DNA from: Romanomermis culicivorax
Lineage: Eukaryota; Nematoda; Enoplea; Mermithida; Mermithidae
Assembly: GCA_963922205.1 (NCBI GenBank)
Contig: CAWUHX010000250.1
Coordinates: forward strand, 186,001-250,000
Reading direction: 5' to 3'
Length of the DNA: 64,000 nt
Part shown: in pieces, positions 54,389-64,000 of the stretch
Layout: every line of letters starts with the position of its first letter
How positions within the stretch are numbered: the first letter of the stretch is position 1
Notes under the pieces: generated by a model
The model's input: the letters and a program-made list of their open reading frames with translations, nothing else
What the model was told of the DNA's origin: nothing
Database searches by the model: none
Position numbers and translations under genes: made by a program

Positions 54389-55690
54389 ACTGTTTGCTCG
54401 TACATTTTGGCGTATAACGTGAACGTTATCACTGTTTTGGTGGATAGCATACTATCCCCTTTTTGGTCTTGGACATGTAATGTGAACGTTACCATGTCGT
54501 TTTGTGGGTAGCGAACTATCCCAAATTTTACATTATTTCTTAGTGGGTACTATAGTGCCCCTTTCTTATTTTTCAGGGCCGCATGCCCTTCATGGTATTC
54601 CTTCCCTTCTATGGGCAGGGACGTTGCCCCACTTATCTTATTTCGCCAGCATTGCCACCCAAACCCGAACCCTCGGATTTCTTGGCGCAAGTCTGACCGC
54701 ATCTGACTGGTTGTAACGTGAGTTGTAATATTTATCTATTATTGTTATTGTAAATTAGTAAAGTTAAAAAAAAACCCAACCTATTTGTCAGCGCTTAGGG
54801 GACTAATAATTCTCCCAACACCTCACTCCTGACATTATGCACATTGAATATTGTCATGTAAACTTCTCAATTAGGCGATGCATGGGCAGTATAGAAATAA
54901 TGAGTCATAAATTCGTATTGAGATTACATCAGTGCTTGAAACATCCAAAATTTGCAGGTTTGTTCTCAAAAATCACGGTATCTACACGAGCTCAGAAGCA
55001 CCGAGTTCCTGGCTCTTGACAAAAAAATTACAGAAATTTATGCTAGGGTGTCATTAGAATTCAGAATTTGAACACAATTTTATCATTTCATTTTTGGAGA
55101 ATTGCAAAGAATAAGCATTATATGTTTTAAATGCCAAATATGTGAGTTACAATCAAAACATAAAATTTGCATGTAGCTACATGTGCCTAAAAATTGTGAA
55201 TTTTTGCGTTTTTGGAGTTCGGCCCGAACCGATTTGGGTTACTGTAGGTCAAAATGTGCAAAATTTTAACAGGTAAATCTTTAAATTTCTGCGTTCTTTT
55301 GTTCATAAAAATGTTAACAAACAATTTTTGATCGTAAATATGACGTATAAATGAAGCGGAAAATCTGACTTGAAGGAAACCCGAACAAAATACCATACAA
55401 ATTGACAGAACTGTAAGTGAAAATGCAACATCAAGCATTTTAACATACAGTTTTATGCAAATTTTCGCAACTTTACATGCTCATATAACATCGTGAAAAT
55501 GATCTGTGTGTAAAATGATTGTTTTCATGGTAATCAGCGCCGAAAACTGAACGACCGTTGTGAAATTCAGGACAAATTTTAATTAGGTTATCGCCCCTGA
55601 TGATGGTGGTGGCGTGATTCGACTCTTACATGTGGAAAATATACTTTTTCGACATGAATATACCCATCTATACATTTTTTTAATTATACC
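54389..55690. other. Right flank of the LTR element, no recognised gene
   Basis: The stretch has GTAACGTGAACGTTA-like repeats at 54410-54500 and otherwise AT-rich sequence. Open frames here lack motifs. Confidence 0.35.
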
Positions 55691-55695
55691 CATCT

Positions 55696-55930
55696 ATAGC
55701 CTGTTTTTTATAAAATGCTTCCAAATAGAAAAGTGACACAAATCAGTTCTGTCGTCAAAATCGTTTACATAAAGTTCTTACTGTAAAATTTTTCACTCGA
55801 AAAATTGCTGAAGGTTAGGTCAGTACGCTCACAAATTTCCAGTCCTACATGATATTTTGTTTATCAGAAAATCACAAAAATCTGAAATACTACTTGCTTT
55901 CCACTAAGAAAAACATACTTATATACTTTT
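55696..55930. repeat. CTGTTTTTTATAAAATGCTTCC family MITE, left copy
   Basis: It starts TATAGCCTGTTTTTTATAAAATGCTTCC-like and shares its whole order with 59360-59604 in inverted orientation (AAGTGACACAAATCAG; TATCAGAAAATCA). The right end is worn. No coding capacity. Confidence 0.65.
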
Positions 55931-56267
55931 TTGTCGAAAATCTGTCGTAGGGCAACAATCAAAATCGAACTAATCTCTTATTTTCGCTGTGGGCAAGACC
56001 TCGAGAAGTTTTATCCAGTGAAGTTTCACAAGAAAAATTTGCATAGTCTTGTAAATATCAGCATTCTTGTAGGCGTCTTGCGTTTCTTGCGTCAAAGCTA
56101 GATTTAAAGCGCACTGGAAACTTGTAGAACAGCTTTTTTTGGCCACCAACAGCGCGGAAGTTTCAATCAGATTAGCTCATACTCATCATCGCCATGTTCA
56201 TGCTAAAAGAGTATCAACTATCAATTAATCTTCGAAAGTCAACTGCTGATGACGCCGGAAAGGGATA

Positions 56268-56395
56268 TTCTCATGTAAGCGATTCCCAAGTAAGCAATTC
56301 CCAAGCGAGTGATTCACAAGTGAGCGATTCCCAATTGAGCGAATTCCCAAATGAGCGAATTCCCAATTGGGCGACTCCAAACGAGCGATCGAGAA
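56268..56395 (+). repeat. 15-bp tandem repeats, left arm
   Basis: Units of the type GAGCGATTCCCAAGT repeat about eight times. The inverse array (CACTTGGGAATCGTT units) lies at 61270-61441, so the two mark the outer ends of an inverted structure. Confidence 0.8.
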
Positions 56396-56709
56396 TGTAA
56401 TAACATTTCTTCATATTTGCCATCTTTACCTTATATTTTTCTTAGGTCCGGATGACAGAAGGCAGTGCTATTCAGTGAATAGCGGCCAGAAAATAGAGAT
56501 ATTCACTGAATAAAATCGTCGCATAAATTTATGCGGTATGACAGACGGCTGCATAGCTTATTCTATGCATAAAAGTCTACCTTTTTATTCGTCGATTTTA
56601 TATCTGGTCTTAGCACGAATAAAAAGGAAAATAGCACAAGAAAATTTCTTTTCAAGATTTTCTCTCACGAAAAATAGACGAAGCAGACTCTCTTGATTTT
56701 TTTAATGAC

Positions 56710-56892
56710 ATGGGAGAAGAAGAAGAATTTGATATTATTAATCGTCCTTTATTTCGTCGTTTGAATCCTTTAGAAATTTATAATGATCGGGAATTCTTTT
56801 TCCGGTACCAGTTCAAAAGAAACATTTTACGAGAGCTGATTTATTTGTTGAGTGATATCTTGCAGCATACCTGGACAATATGTTCTATTTGA
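56710..56892 (+). pseudogene. PIF/Harbinger transposase N-terminal relic
   Basis: The 60-codon frame starts MGEEEEFDIINRPLFRR and continues EIYNDREFFFRYQFKRNIL and RELIYLLSDIL. The pattern D-x-E-F-F-x-R-Y-x-F followed by an aliphatic helix fits the N-terminal region of HARBI1-like transposases. The catalytic part is not found as an open frame, so the element is non-autonomous. Confidence 0.6.
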
Positions 56893-57219
56893 TGCAACTC
56901 GGTATCAGATGAGGCCAGTATAGTACCAGATGACTTAATTTTCAGCACCAAATCATGTTTTGTTTTTGAACCGATTTTAACAGCAAAAGCGAGATAGAAG
57001 ACTCGGAGACAGATCATCAACCACTAAAAACTAGGTAATCAATCAACTAGGAAATAGACCAATCCGATGAAGAACTGAAGGATTTTCTTGAGTGTCGGAC
57101 AACAAATTTCAACTCGATCGAAATTGCAATCCGGTGTCGGCCGACGCCGCCCGGTGTCGTATAGCAGCTCTGTCCGACTGTCGACCGACACTATCCGACG
57201 AAGTATAGCAGGGTCTTTA

Positions 57220-57560
57220 TTTTATCAATCAACCAACAAATCAGAGGACCAAATAACCAACTAGAAAGTCGATGAAACAACCAACCAGAAAATCAGGAAA
57301 CCAATGAACCAACCAGAGAATCAGATAAACAACCAACTAACCAGAGAATTAACCAACCAATCACTAACCATGTTATCAACCAATCAATCAGTCAACCAAC
57401 CATTGAATCAGGAAATCAACCCACTAATCAGGAAATTAACGAAAAAAGCAACCAGGGAATCAACCAACCAACCATTGACAACATCCAATCCAACCATGGA
57501 ATAAACACCACAATCAGGAAATAAACAAACGGATCAGGGAATAAACCCATCAACCAGGGA
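57220..57560 (+). repeat. CAACCAACCAGAGAATCAG simple repeat array
   Basis: Irregular short units built from AACCAACCA and GGAAATCAACC alternate for about 340 bp inside the Harbinger element. The open frame across it (MNQPENQINNQ...) is an effect of the repeat. Confidence 0.85.
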
Positions 57561-58937
57561 ATCAATGAATGTGATGCACTAAACATTTTGAGATTTTGTC
57601 CTATATGACGCACCAGAATGCACTTTTTCAGATTCTCTAACTTGCTATGATTTCAAGTGTATTTTTTCCCCTGACCTCCCAGCTTTTCCAGGTTCGCTAG
57701 ATATACTGGCATGTATATAATATACTTTGACTGCTTCCTGTCTATTTTGTACAAGATAAATCTACATAAACTCGGTTTGGCTTGACAACCTTGACAATTC
57801 GACAGCCAATCAATTTTTTGGGCGATATGGTTTGTCTAGGTACTTCTTCAGCATCAAACCAAAGGTCACAATAGTTTGTCAGTGTATACTCAAGTACGTT
57901 AACCAGATTTTACTTTCCAATGAATACATTTGAATCTAACGAAACTAAAGTCAGCTCATAACATAACACTTCCATAAGACGCGCAATGATACAAATCATG
58001 CATTGCACTGCCAATCTTGCATTCAACAGTGGAAGGTGGAGCAGAAATCGCCCTTTTCTGGCTCGCAGATTGACCATCAGTCTTTTTGTTCTGTATTGTA
58101 TTAATCAATCTTAACGCAAACATTCAAGCAGAAAATTGATTTCATTTGAAGAGAAATTTAACTCTTGATCATGAATTTTTTCGTTTAATCAATCATAATA
58201 ATCTTTTTTGTGGTCACTTGGTTAATTGAGAAACAAATTTAAGCACTAGCAAAAAACAAAAACACTGAGGCAGACTCTCGCCAGTAGTAAACATTAATGT
58301 TCAGAGTACAACTGGAATGAAAAGAAACACTTTCGGACAAAATTACCTTAACAGAAACATTCATTTATGTCGTGCATATTTTTTTATTCATGGTATAGCT
58401 ATGCAATGCTTATTCACTGTTTCATCATACGGATAACTTTATTCAATGAATAGTCTATTTGCTCATTTATCGACCGAATAGCTATTCACCGAATAAGCAA
58501 TTTTATTCACTGAATAGTGCTATTTGCCGAATAGTTTATTCAGCCTTCTGTCATCCGGCCCTTAGTGTATTTCTTTTTCCTTCCATTTTCTTTTTTGTAT
58601 TGTTGATTTTTTCGTTTATGTATGTTTTACCTTTTCATCTTTTGTCTCTGCTTCCTTTCATTTTCATTTTTCTTTTCATCAACTTTCTTCTTTTTGTTCA
58701 TGGAACAACAAATTGTGAGTTCTCATTTTAAAAAGTATAGTCTCCCTCCCGTATAATTCTTATACAATTCGGCGCCTTCTATTTCCAATATAATTTTATT
58801 CTTTTTGATTTTATCTTCGTTACTTTTCATCTTAGTTTTGTTCTTTTAATCTCTCCTGATTCTTTCTTTTTTTGTTCTTTTTTCACATTTTTTCTTTCTT
58901 TCCTGCTGCTTCCTCTATGTTGCTTCTTCTTTCTTGT

Positions 58938-60497
58938 TGTCACATTAACTGAAATTGGAGCCATGTCACATTAAATGGTATGTGGGCAGTCACGTTGATG
59001 GAGGGATCCATGCCATATTGATAAAAATATGGCCATGTCACTGTGAGTGACATGTTGTGACTCTGTTGGGTGGCTCGGTTGGTATTTCAGTTTGGGAACC
59101 TGACCAGGCTAGTACTGGCTATAGGAAGGCTTATAGGGTACTTTGGTGCTGTCCTGGGGTTCTGCTGTAGAGTAATGGACAACACCGCCAGGTCAGGGGT
59201 GGCAATCCCTGGTCTCATTCAGTCTGAAGGATGGACAAGGTCACCCAAAGGGAAAAAGGGCTCCTCTAACTGAGGGGGATCTCAAGGGAAAACCGACTTG
59301 TGGAAGGGTTCCCCTAAATACACCCTCCACAACAATAATCCCCTGAGAAGACTTACCTATAATCTGTTTTTTTAGAAATGCTTCTGAATAATGAAAGTGG
59401 AGAGTAAGTAGTTTTTCAGATTTTCATGATTTTCTGATAAACAATACATCGTATGGGACTGAAAATTTGTGAGCATACTAACCTCACCTTTAGAAATTTT
59501 TCGAGTGAAAAATTTCATGGTAAGATCTCTACGTAAAGGTTTTAGACGACAGTACTGATTTGTGTCACTTTTCTATTTGGAAGCATTTTATAAAAAACAG
59601 ACTATAGTCCTGTTCTCAAGTACGAGTTCATGCAAGGGCGACAGGTCCCTGGGAATGTGGGTTTGGTCAGTGAACAGGAGTGTTAATGATCCGGTCGGTT
59701 CGGGGCAGTGGGTTAGCTCGGGAGGTCAGAGGGCAATACTCAAATGTTCTACGAACAGAAAAGCAGGGATGACTAGGCGCTGAGGGGTGATGGGTATGTT
59801 CCTATACGAGAGTCCGGCAGTGGACGCTGTGGACAAGTAAACGTATGCAAATTTATTGAAGTACTGCAGGGCGGTGGATGCAATACAATATAATAAAAAT
59901 GTTTGTAAATTTGGCAGCGACAGACGCAGAGCTAAGACAGAAAGCAAAACGTGGGAGAACCCAAAAGAGAGTACAAAACTAACAAAACAGGCCCTTTTAA
60001 GGACCTCGTAGGCCTACAGTATGTCCTGGGCAGAGGCAATGATGCCCAAGCTAACTTCTACAGTGGAAATTGGTGCAGAGGATGCCTATGGTCAAATAGA
60101 CATTTTCCAGTTCGAATATGTTTAGCATTGGGGACGAGTTACATCCCTATGCTAAACATATGAATGTCTTTTAATGAGAACTTCCAAACTAGTTGTTTTG
60201 CATTGCAAAACGTCGCTTGTTTTTACTGATAGGAAGTGCATGTGATGCTCCAATTATGGCCATGAGCTCGTAGAGCTTATCTGGCGGAAATTCTGATTAA
60301 AGAGTCACATACTGTAGCCTATGTGCGGAACAGAAAACAACAAAAACGTAACAAAAATGACACACAAAATGCATGTAAAACATAATGAATGGAACGAAAT
60401 AAAAGTAAGTAACTGTCAAATAAAAAGTGGCAAAAACATAAAATATCAGCATGATGTAAATTATGTGACCTTGGGCAAAATTGATCGGCATGTGACA
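58938..60497 (-). mobile_element. Solo LTR related to the 38196-54388 element
   Basis: Read on the minus strand it begins TGTCACATGCCGATCAA and ends TTAATGTGACA. It aligns with the LTR of the large element in order: the TTTTTATTTCG region, the GGCTACAGTA region, CAGGGACCTG.CGCC, the donor GTAAGTCTTCTCAGGGG and the AAACCGACTTG region. Divergence is high. The target duplication TTGT is exact (58934-58937, 60498-60501). A TA-flanked MITE is inserted at 59360-59604. It documents an older insertion of the same family that lost its interior by LTR recombination. Confidence 0.88.
59360..59604. mobile_element. TA-flanked MITE inside the solo LTR
   Basis: The inverted ends TAATCTGTTTTTTTAGAAATGC and its inverse AAACAGACTA lie between TA and TA. 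The LTR of the large element, at the same place, reads CACCTAGTCCTG without a break, which gives the empty site. Related copies are at 55696-55930, 26338-26570 and about 29350-29512. Confidence 0.82.
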
Positions 60498-60557
60498 TTG
60501 TCACTTTTTCATGTTTTCTTTTTCTTATGCTTTTCCACTTATTTTCACTTATACTTA

Positions 60558-60878
60558 GGGGCCAACTATACTTTGCCGTATGGTGCCGTTGGGCACAACA
60601 TTGAGCTGCTGTACTCCACCGCACGCACTGTACGGCCCCGCGGCCGTACAGTGCCTGATGAGTGGCTGCTATACTTCACACTGTGCGGTAGTATATGATA
60701 ATAAGTACTAAATGAAAATGATAAGTAGCTGCTATACTTACATGCCGTAAGGTGCCGTGCAGCATCGCGTAGTGCCATACGATGCATGATAAGTAGCTGC
60801 TATACTTATGTTCTGTACAGCACTGTATGGCACCATATGGCACCGTAAGGCGCCATACAGCGAAGTATAGTTGGCCCC
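60558..60878. mobile_element. 321-bp Harbinger-type MITE with TTA duplication
   Basis: Ends GGGGCCAACTATACTT and AAGTATAGTTGGCCCC are perfect inverted repeats of 16 bp, between TTA (60555-60557) and TTA (60879-60881). AGTAGCTGCTATACTT recurs several times inside. It has no coding capacity. Confidence 0.88.
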
Positions 60879-60899
60879 TTAATGTTTTAATTATTGTTG

Positions 60900-61441
60900 A
60901 CGTTTCTTTTCTCTTCCTTTCCCCTGATATTTTGTTTCTTCCAGCATTCCTTTGTTCATGTTTTTTATGAAGATTTTCACACTTCCAATGATGAAAGACT
61001 GAAGCATGTGGAACTGTACAAAAATTAGACGGGGAGACCATGGCTATTTAAAATGGCAATTTGTAATGTGCTGTTTCGTGAGCAAAAACGAGAAAAGTAG
61101 ATGGCAAGAAAAACAAAAACGAAGGAAACCAGAGACAAAAGATAACGTAAAAACATAATATAAATGAAGAAATCAACAATACTCAGAAAACGAAAGGAAA
61201 AAGAAATATATACAAAAACATATAAGGTAAAGAAGGAAAATATGAAGAAAGTGTCATTAAAAATTCTCGATTACTCATTTGGAATCGCCCAATTGGAAAT
61301 TTTCTCACTTGGGAATTCATCCAATCGGGCATTGCTCACATGGGAATCGGTCACATGGGAATCGCTCAATTGGGAATTCGCTCACTTGGGAATTTGCTCA
61401 CTTGGGAATCATTCACTTGGGAATCGTTCACTTGGGAATAG
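60900..61441 (-). repeat. Right arm of a large inverted repeat
   Basis: On the minus strand it follows the order of the left arm: 15-bp repeats, ATTCTTCATATTT..CTTTACCTTATAT, TTTCTTTTTCC, TTGTTGATTT, TCTTTTGTCTCTG and CATTTTAAA. The left arm is 56268-56444 plus 58562-58760. It lacks the Harbinger element and so shows the pre-insertion state. Confidence 0.75.
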
Positions 61442-61772
61442 ACACACCGAAAAGAGGCTCTATCTCAACTGAAATTAGAAAAGATGTGTTTGAAAACACT
61501 AGCAAAGTTTAATTCATTATTTTGCAATGATTAATGCAGCAGTCAAAATTGGCAAATGCACTCAAAAATCAGAAGCTCGAAAAGGATATGATCATGATGG
61601 TCATCATGAAGAAAACTTCCATTGCGAAAAAAAATTTCTTGAATAAATTCAACGAGCCCTCCGTAGATTTGAATAAGAGATCATGAGTTGGCGGCTCCGC
61701 TGTATCAATTGTTTCATGAAAATGGAGTATAATTACAATGGTTGTTGAACAGGTTGTCTCAAATGTGACGGT
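61442..61772. other. AT-rich spacer
   Basis: No gene or repeat was recognised between the inverted arm and the Polinton-like terminal region. Confidence 0.4.
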
Positions 61773-62009
61773 AGTAAGGCCGGCCCGTATAGGTCGTACG
61801 CTTAAGGATACTCCTATCTTTTGTGTACGACCTATAATTTGTCACTTTTTGCCGATTTATAGGTCGTACAGTAAACATACACGATTGGCTTTTGTCGGAT
61901 TTACAGGTCGTACAGTAAACATATACGGTTAATTTCTTCGTCGATTTATAGGTTGTACAGTAAACATATAGGTCGATTTATAGGTCGTACGGTTAAAAAT
62001 GTATGTTCT

Positions 62010-63060
62010 AGAGTTACCGTAATAGTAGAATTACGGTAATTTTTCGATTATGGTAATAAATGTGTTACTGTGGGTCGAAAAGGAAAATCAATGATGAACG
62101 CAAAAAGGAAAACTAAAATGAACAAAAAATGGAAAAGAAATAAAAAGAGATTGTGTGTAAAAACGGCTTCCCCTCTGGGAAGAGGAAGCCCTCAAAAATT
62201 TGCACCCCGGACCCCCTTTGTCAAAAGGGTGCCACCTGCAGGTGTAAATATATTTCGGAGGTCCCATTTTCTGAACGATCGTTCAAGTCAACAAATGTCA
62301 GAATGGTCAATCTGGTCAGTAATGGTCTGTTTAATGAGTAAAATATCGGGAGAGTCATTACGCGATGAAACATTATCCTTACGGGTGCATGCGTATAAAT
62401 TTTGATGTTCTGCCAAAAATGACCAAGAAGGTCTTTTATAAAAATGACCAGAGTGAGCTGGCCGTAAAAAGTATGTAGACAAATAAGGTCTTTTATAGAA
62501 AGATGACCAAACGAGCTGGTCGTAAAAAGCGTGTAGAAAATTTGGAGAGTTGACGTACGGTAAAGGATACAGATTGGGGAATTACCGTAATAGTAGAATT
62601 ACGGTAAATTTTTTTATTATGGTAATGGAGGAATTAGGGTAATAGATGTGTTACTGTAGATGAAAAGGAAAATCAATGATGAACGCAAAAAGGAAAACTA
62701 AAATGAACAAAAAATGGAAAAGAAATAAAAAGCGATCGTGTGTAAAAATGGCTTCTCCCGTGGGCAGAAGAAGCCTTTCAAAAATTTGCGCCCCTGGACC
62801 CCCTTTGACAAAAGGGCGCCACCTGCAGGCGTAAATATGCTCGGAGGCCCCATTCCTGAACGATCGTTCAAGTCAATCTCAAACGGTCAAATTGGTCAGT
62901 AATGGTCTGTTTAATGAGTAAATTCTCGGGAAAGTCATTACGCGATGAAACATTATCCTTACGGGTGCATGCATATAAATTTTGATGTTCTGCCAAAAAT
63001 GACCAAGAAGGTCTTTTATAAAAATGATCAAAAAATAGTCGTAAAAGACATGTAGAAAAA
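62010..63060. repeat. Two direct copies of a block of about 580 bp
   Basis: Each copy runs from ACCGTAATAGTAGAATTACGG through AGGAAAATCAATGATGAACGC, GAACGATCGTTCAAGTCAA and TGCCAAAAATGACCAAGAAGG. Offsets between matching points are 580-585 bp. The palindrome GAACGATCGTTC is kept in both. No credible gene lies inside. Confidence 0.88.
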
Positions 63061-63128
63061 AGAAAAAATCTTTACATATCAAAAAGAAAAATTTTTAATT
63101 CGATGCAACATTCTATTTTATTGTAAAA

Positions 63129-64000
63129 TTATTTAGTCCAACCATAAGGAAATGTACAAAAATTACGTTTCAAAATACGTTTATCATATACTATACGAAA
63201 TTTTTTCAAAGTTTTACGAGTAACAACTTTACGATCTTGCTGACGCTCTATACGGAGACTATGTACATCTACTTCTTCTTTTCCATTGTTTTTTACAAAA
63301 GCAAAAACCATTCGACGAAGCGAATAAAAATTAACTTTTTTCATAGTATCTGATGACAAAGTGATACTGCGGACTTTGATTACATGACGGTATTGGTCTG
63401 TAGAGGGACTGTACAACCTGTAGGCGTAATTTTTAGGACCTCCACTAACAAATTCGGTAATGTAAGATCCAGAACCATATTCACGTAACTCGTCAGTCAT
63501 TTCACCAAGACACCAACCAGTGGGTACTTGATATTGTTGTTTGTCAACTGTTGACAGGTAAATAATACTATCCGTGTCAAAATACAATACTCGACTTTTT
63601 AATCGCTCAATGTAAGAATATAACTTTAATCGAGCTTGAGCCGTTGTATAAGCTGCAATAACAGCGTTAGTATTTCCCATGATTTCGGCAAAATCATCAT
63701 GTTGACAATATGTTGTTGACACCAATTGTTCATTGATTAGTCTAACATTCTTAATAATATTGGCGACATTCATCACAAGTTCAAAATATTCTTTGGGTGC
63801 ATTGTGGATAACAGTCTTATCCATATTGTTTCGTTGACCAAACTAAAAAAACATAAAAATAATTAAATGAAATACAAAAAACTATGCATAGTTACTTTTC
63901 CCCAGAAAGAATTTAGCATTAATTTAGCCAAAGCTCTCTTTCCAGGATTTTTTAAAATTTTTGAAGAATCCAATGAAATATTCTCACGATTGTAGACCTC
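63129..64000 (-). CDS. Protein-primed DNA polymerase B, C-terminal part
   Basis: Minus strand, two exons: 64000-63896 (continues beyond the window) and 63842-63129 (stop at the end). The intron 63895-63843 is 53 bp with GT-AG ends. The upstream exon reads KRALAKLMLNSFWGK, the downstream FGQRNNMDK, which together give a continuous palm motif LNSFWGK-FGQR. Motif C follows, RVLYFDTDSIIY, with its catalytic aspartates. The protein ends CTFPYGW, near the usual PYGY-type end of Polinton polymerases. The enzyme replicates the element using a protein primer. The shown part is open. A linear-plasmid or virus-derived copy is an alternative. Confidence 0.85.

Larger units (their letters stand above)
56445..58561 (+). 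mobile_element. PIF/Harbinger element with TTA duplication
   Basis: The 2,117-bp element has inverted ends GGTCCGGATGACAGAAGGC and GCCTTCTGTCATCCGGCCC between TTA (56442-56444) and TTA (58562-58564). Subterminal ATTCAGTGAATAG repeats occur on both sides. A fragment of a Harbinger-type transposase (56710-56892) lies near the left end. The interior also holds a simple array of AACCAACCAGAGAATCAG-like units (57220-57560). The equivalent place in the right inverted arm, near 61222, has no insertion. Confidence 0.85.
61773..64000 (-). mobile_element. Polinton/Maverick-like element, one end (runs off the window)
   Basis: The end carries a pPolB-type DNA polymerase gene reading inward to outward on the minus strand. 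The outer 1.3 kb are repetitive: GATTTATAGGTCGTACAGTAAACATA units (61850-62000) and two copies of a 580-bp block (62010-62510, 62585-63060). Polintons have terminal inverted repeats that often start AGT and are flanked by 6-bp duplications. AGTAAGG at 61773 is a candidate boundary, but the other end is not in the window, so it cannot be confirmed. Confidence 0.55.

Noticed and set aside
56268-56395. CRISPR-like short regular repeats
   Set aside because: The units are contiguous 15-bp tandem repeats without spacers, in a eukaryotic genome.
57304-57504. Asn/Gln-rich protein
   Set aside because: It is a product of the CAACCAACCAGAGAATCAG simple repeat inside the Harbinger element.
60319-61041. 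Overlapping frames of 100-125 codons on both strands
   Set aside because: They run across the solo LTR, the Harbinger MITE and the inverted arm, and have no motifs.

Overview
The window is nuclear DNA of an animal, probably an invertebrate; I cannot name the species. Two split host genes with GT-AG introns are recognisable on the plus strand: the 3' part of TSEN54 (tRNA-splicing endonuclease subunit Sen54, exons at 2868-4732) and a complete seven-exon AMT (mitochondrial glycine-cleavage aminomethyltransferase, 5848-37260, 404 codons plus stop). The AMT coding sequence is only 1.2 kb, but its introns reach 7.1 and 17.1 kb because they are filled with nested mobile elements.

Layout. 1-2867: a hAT-type non-autonomous element and a 275-bp array of tRNA-derived repeats that turns into an inverted repeat. 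2868-4732: TSEN54, with a tRNA-like hairpin in an intron. 5848-37260: AMT. Its introns hold at least eight hAT-type insertions (several with 8-bp target duplications and two with transposase remnants), a pogo-type element with an HTH fragment, TA-flanked palindromic MITEs, a 98-bp minisatellite, a long fold-back element and a dispersed family centred on a GC hairpin. 38196-54388: a 16.2-kb Ty3/gypsy-class LTR element. 54389-61500: a region with inverted arms carrying a PIF/Harbinger element, a Harbinger MITE, and a solo LTR related to the big element on the opposite strand. 61773-64000: the end of a Polinton/Maverick-like element with the C-terminal part of a protein-primed type B DNA polymerase, read on the minus strand and split by a 53-bp intron.

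The LTR element is the most unusual object. Its LTRs are 1,410 bp each and about 99% identical by eye, flanked by ACTG. A 3.7-kb leader carries about 13 evenly spread TGACGTCAGCAAC-like sites (CRE/Maf-type). Then come gag with zinc knuckles, a proline-rich and acidic accessory reading frame, an Env-like glycoprotein with signal peptide, and a 1,750-codon open frame. That frame starts with the Env-like membrane-proximal part and a transmembrane helix and continues without a stop into two retropepsin-like domains (DMGC, then DTGA), RT (YLDD), RNase H and a GPY/F-type integrase. The glycoprotein therefore lies upstream of pol and is fused to it, where related elements carry env after pol. The gag and env frames of this copy are interrupted; the long pol frame is open.
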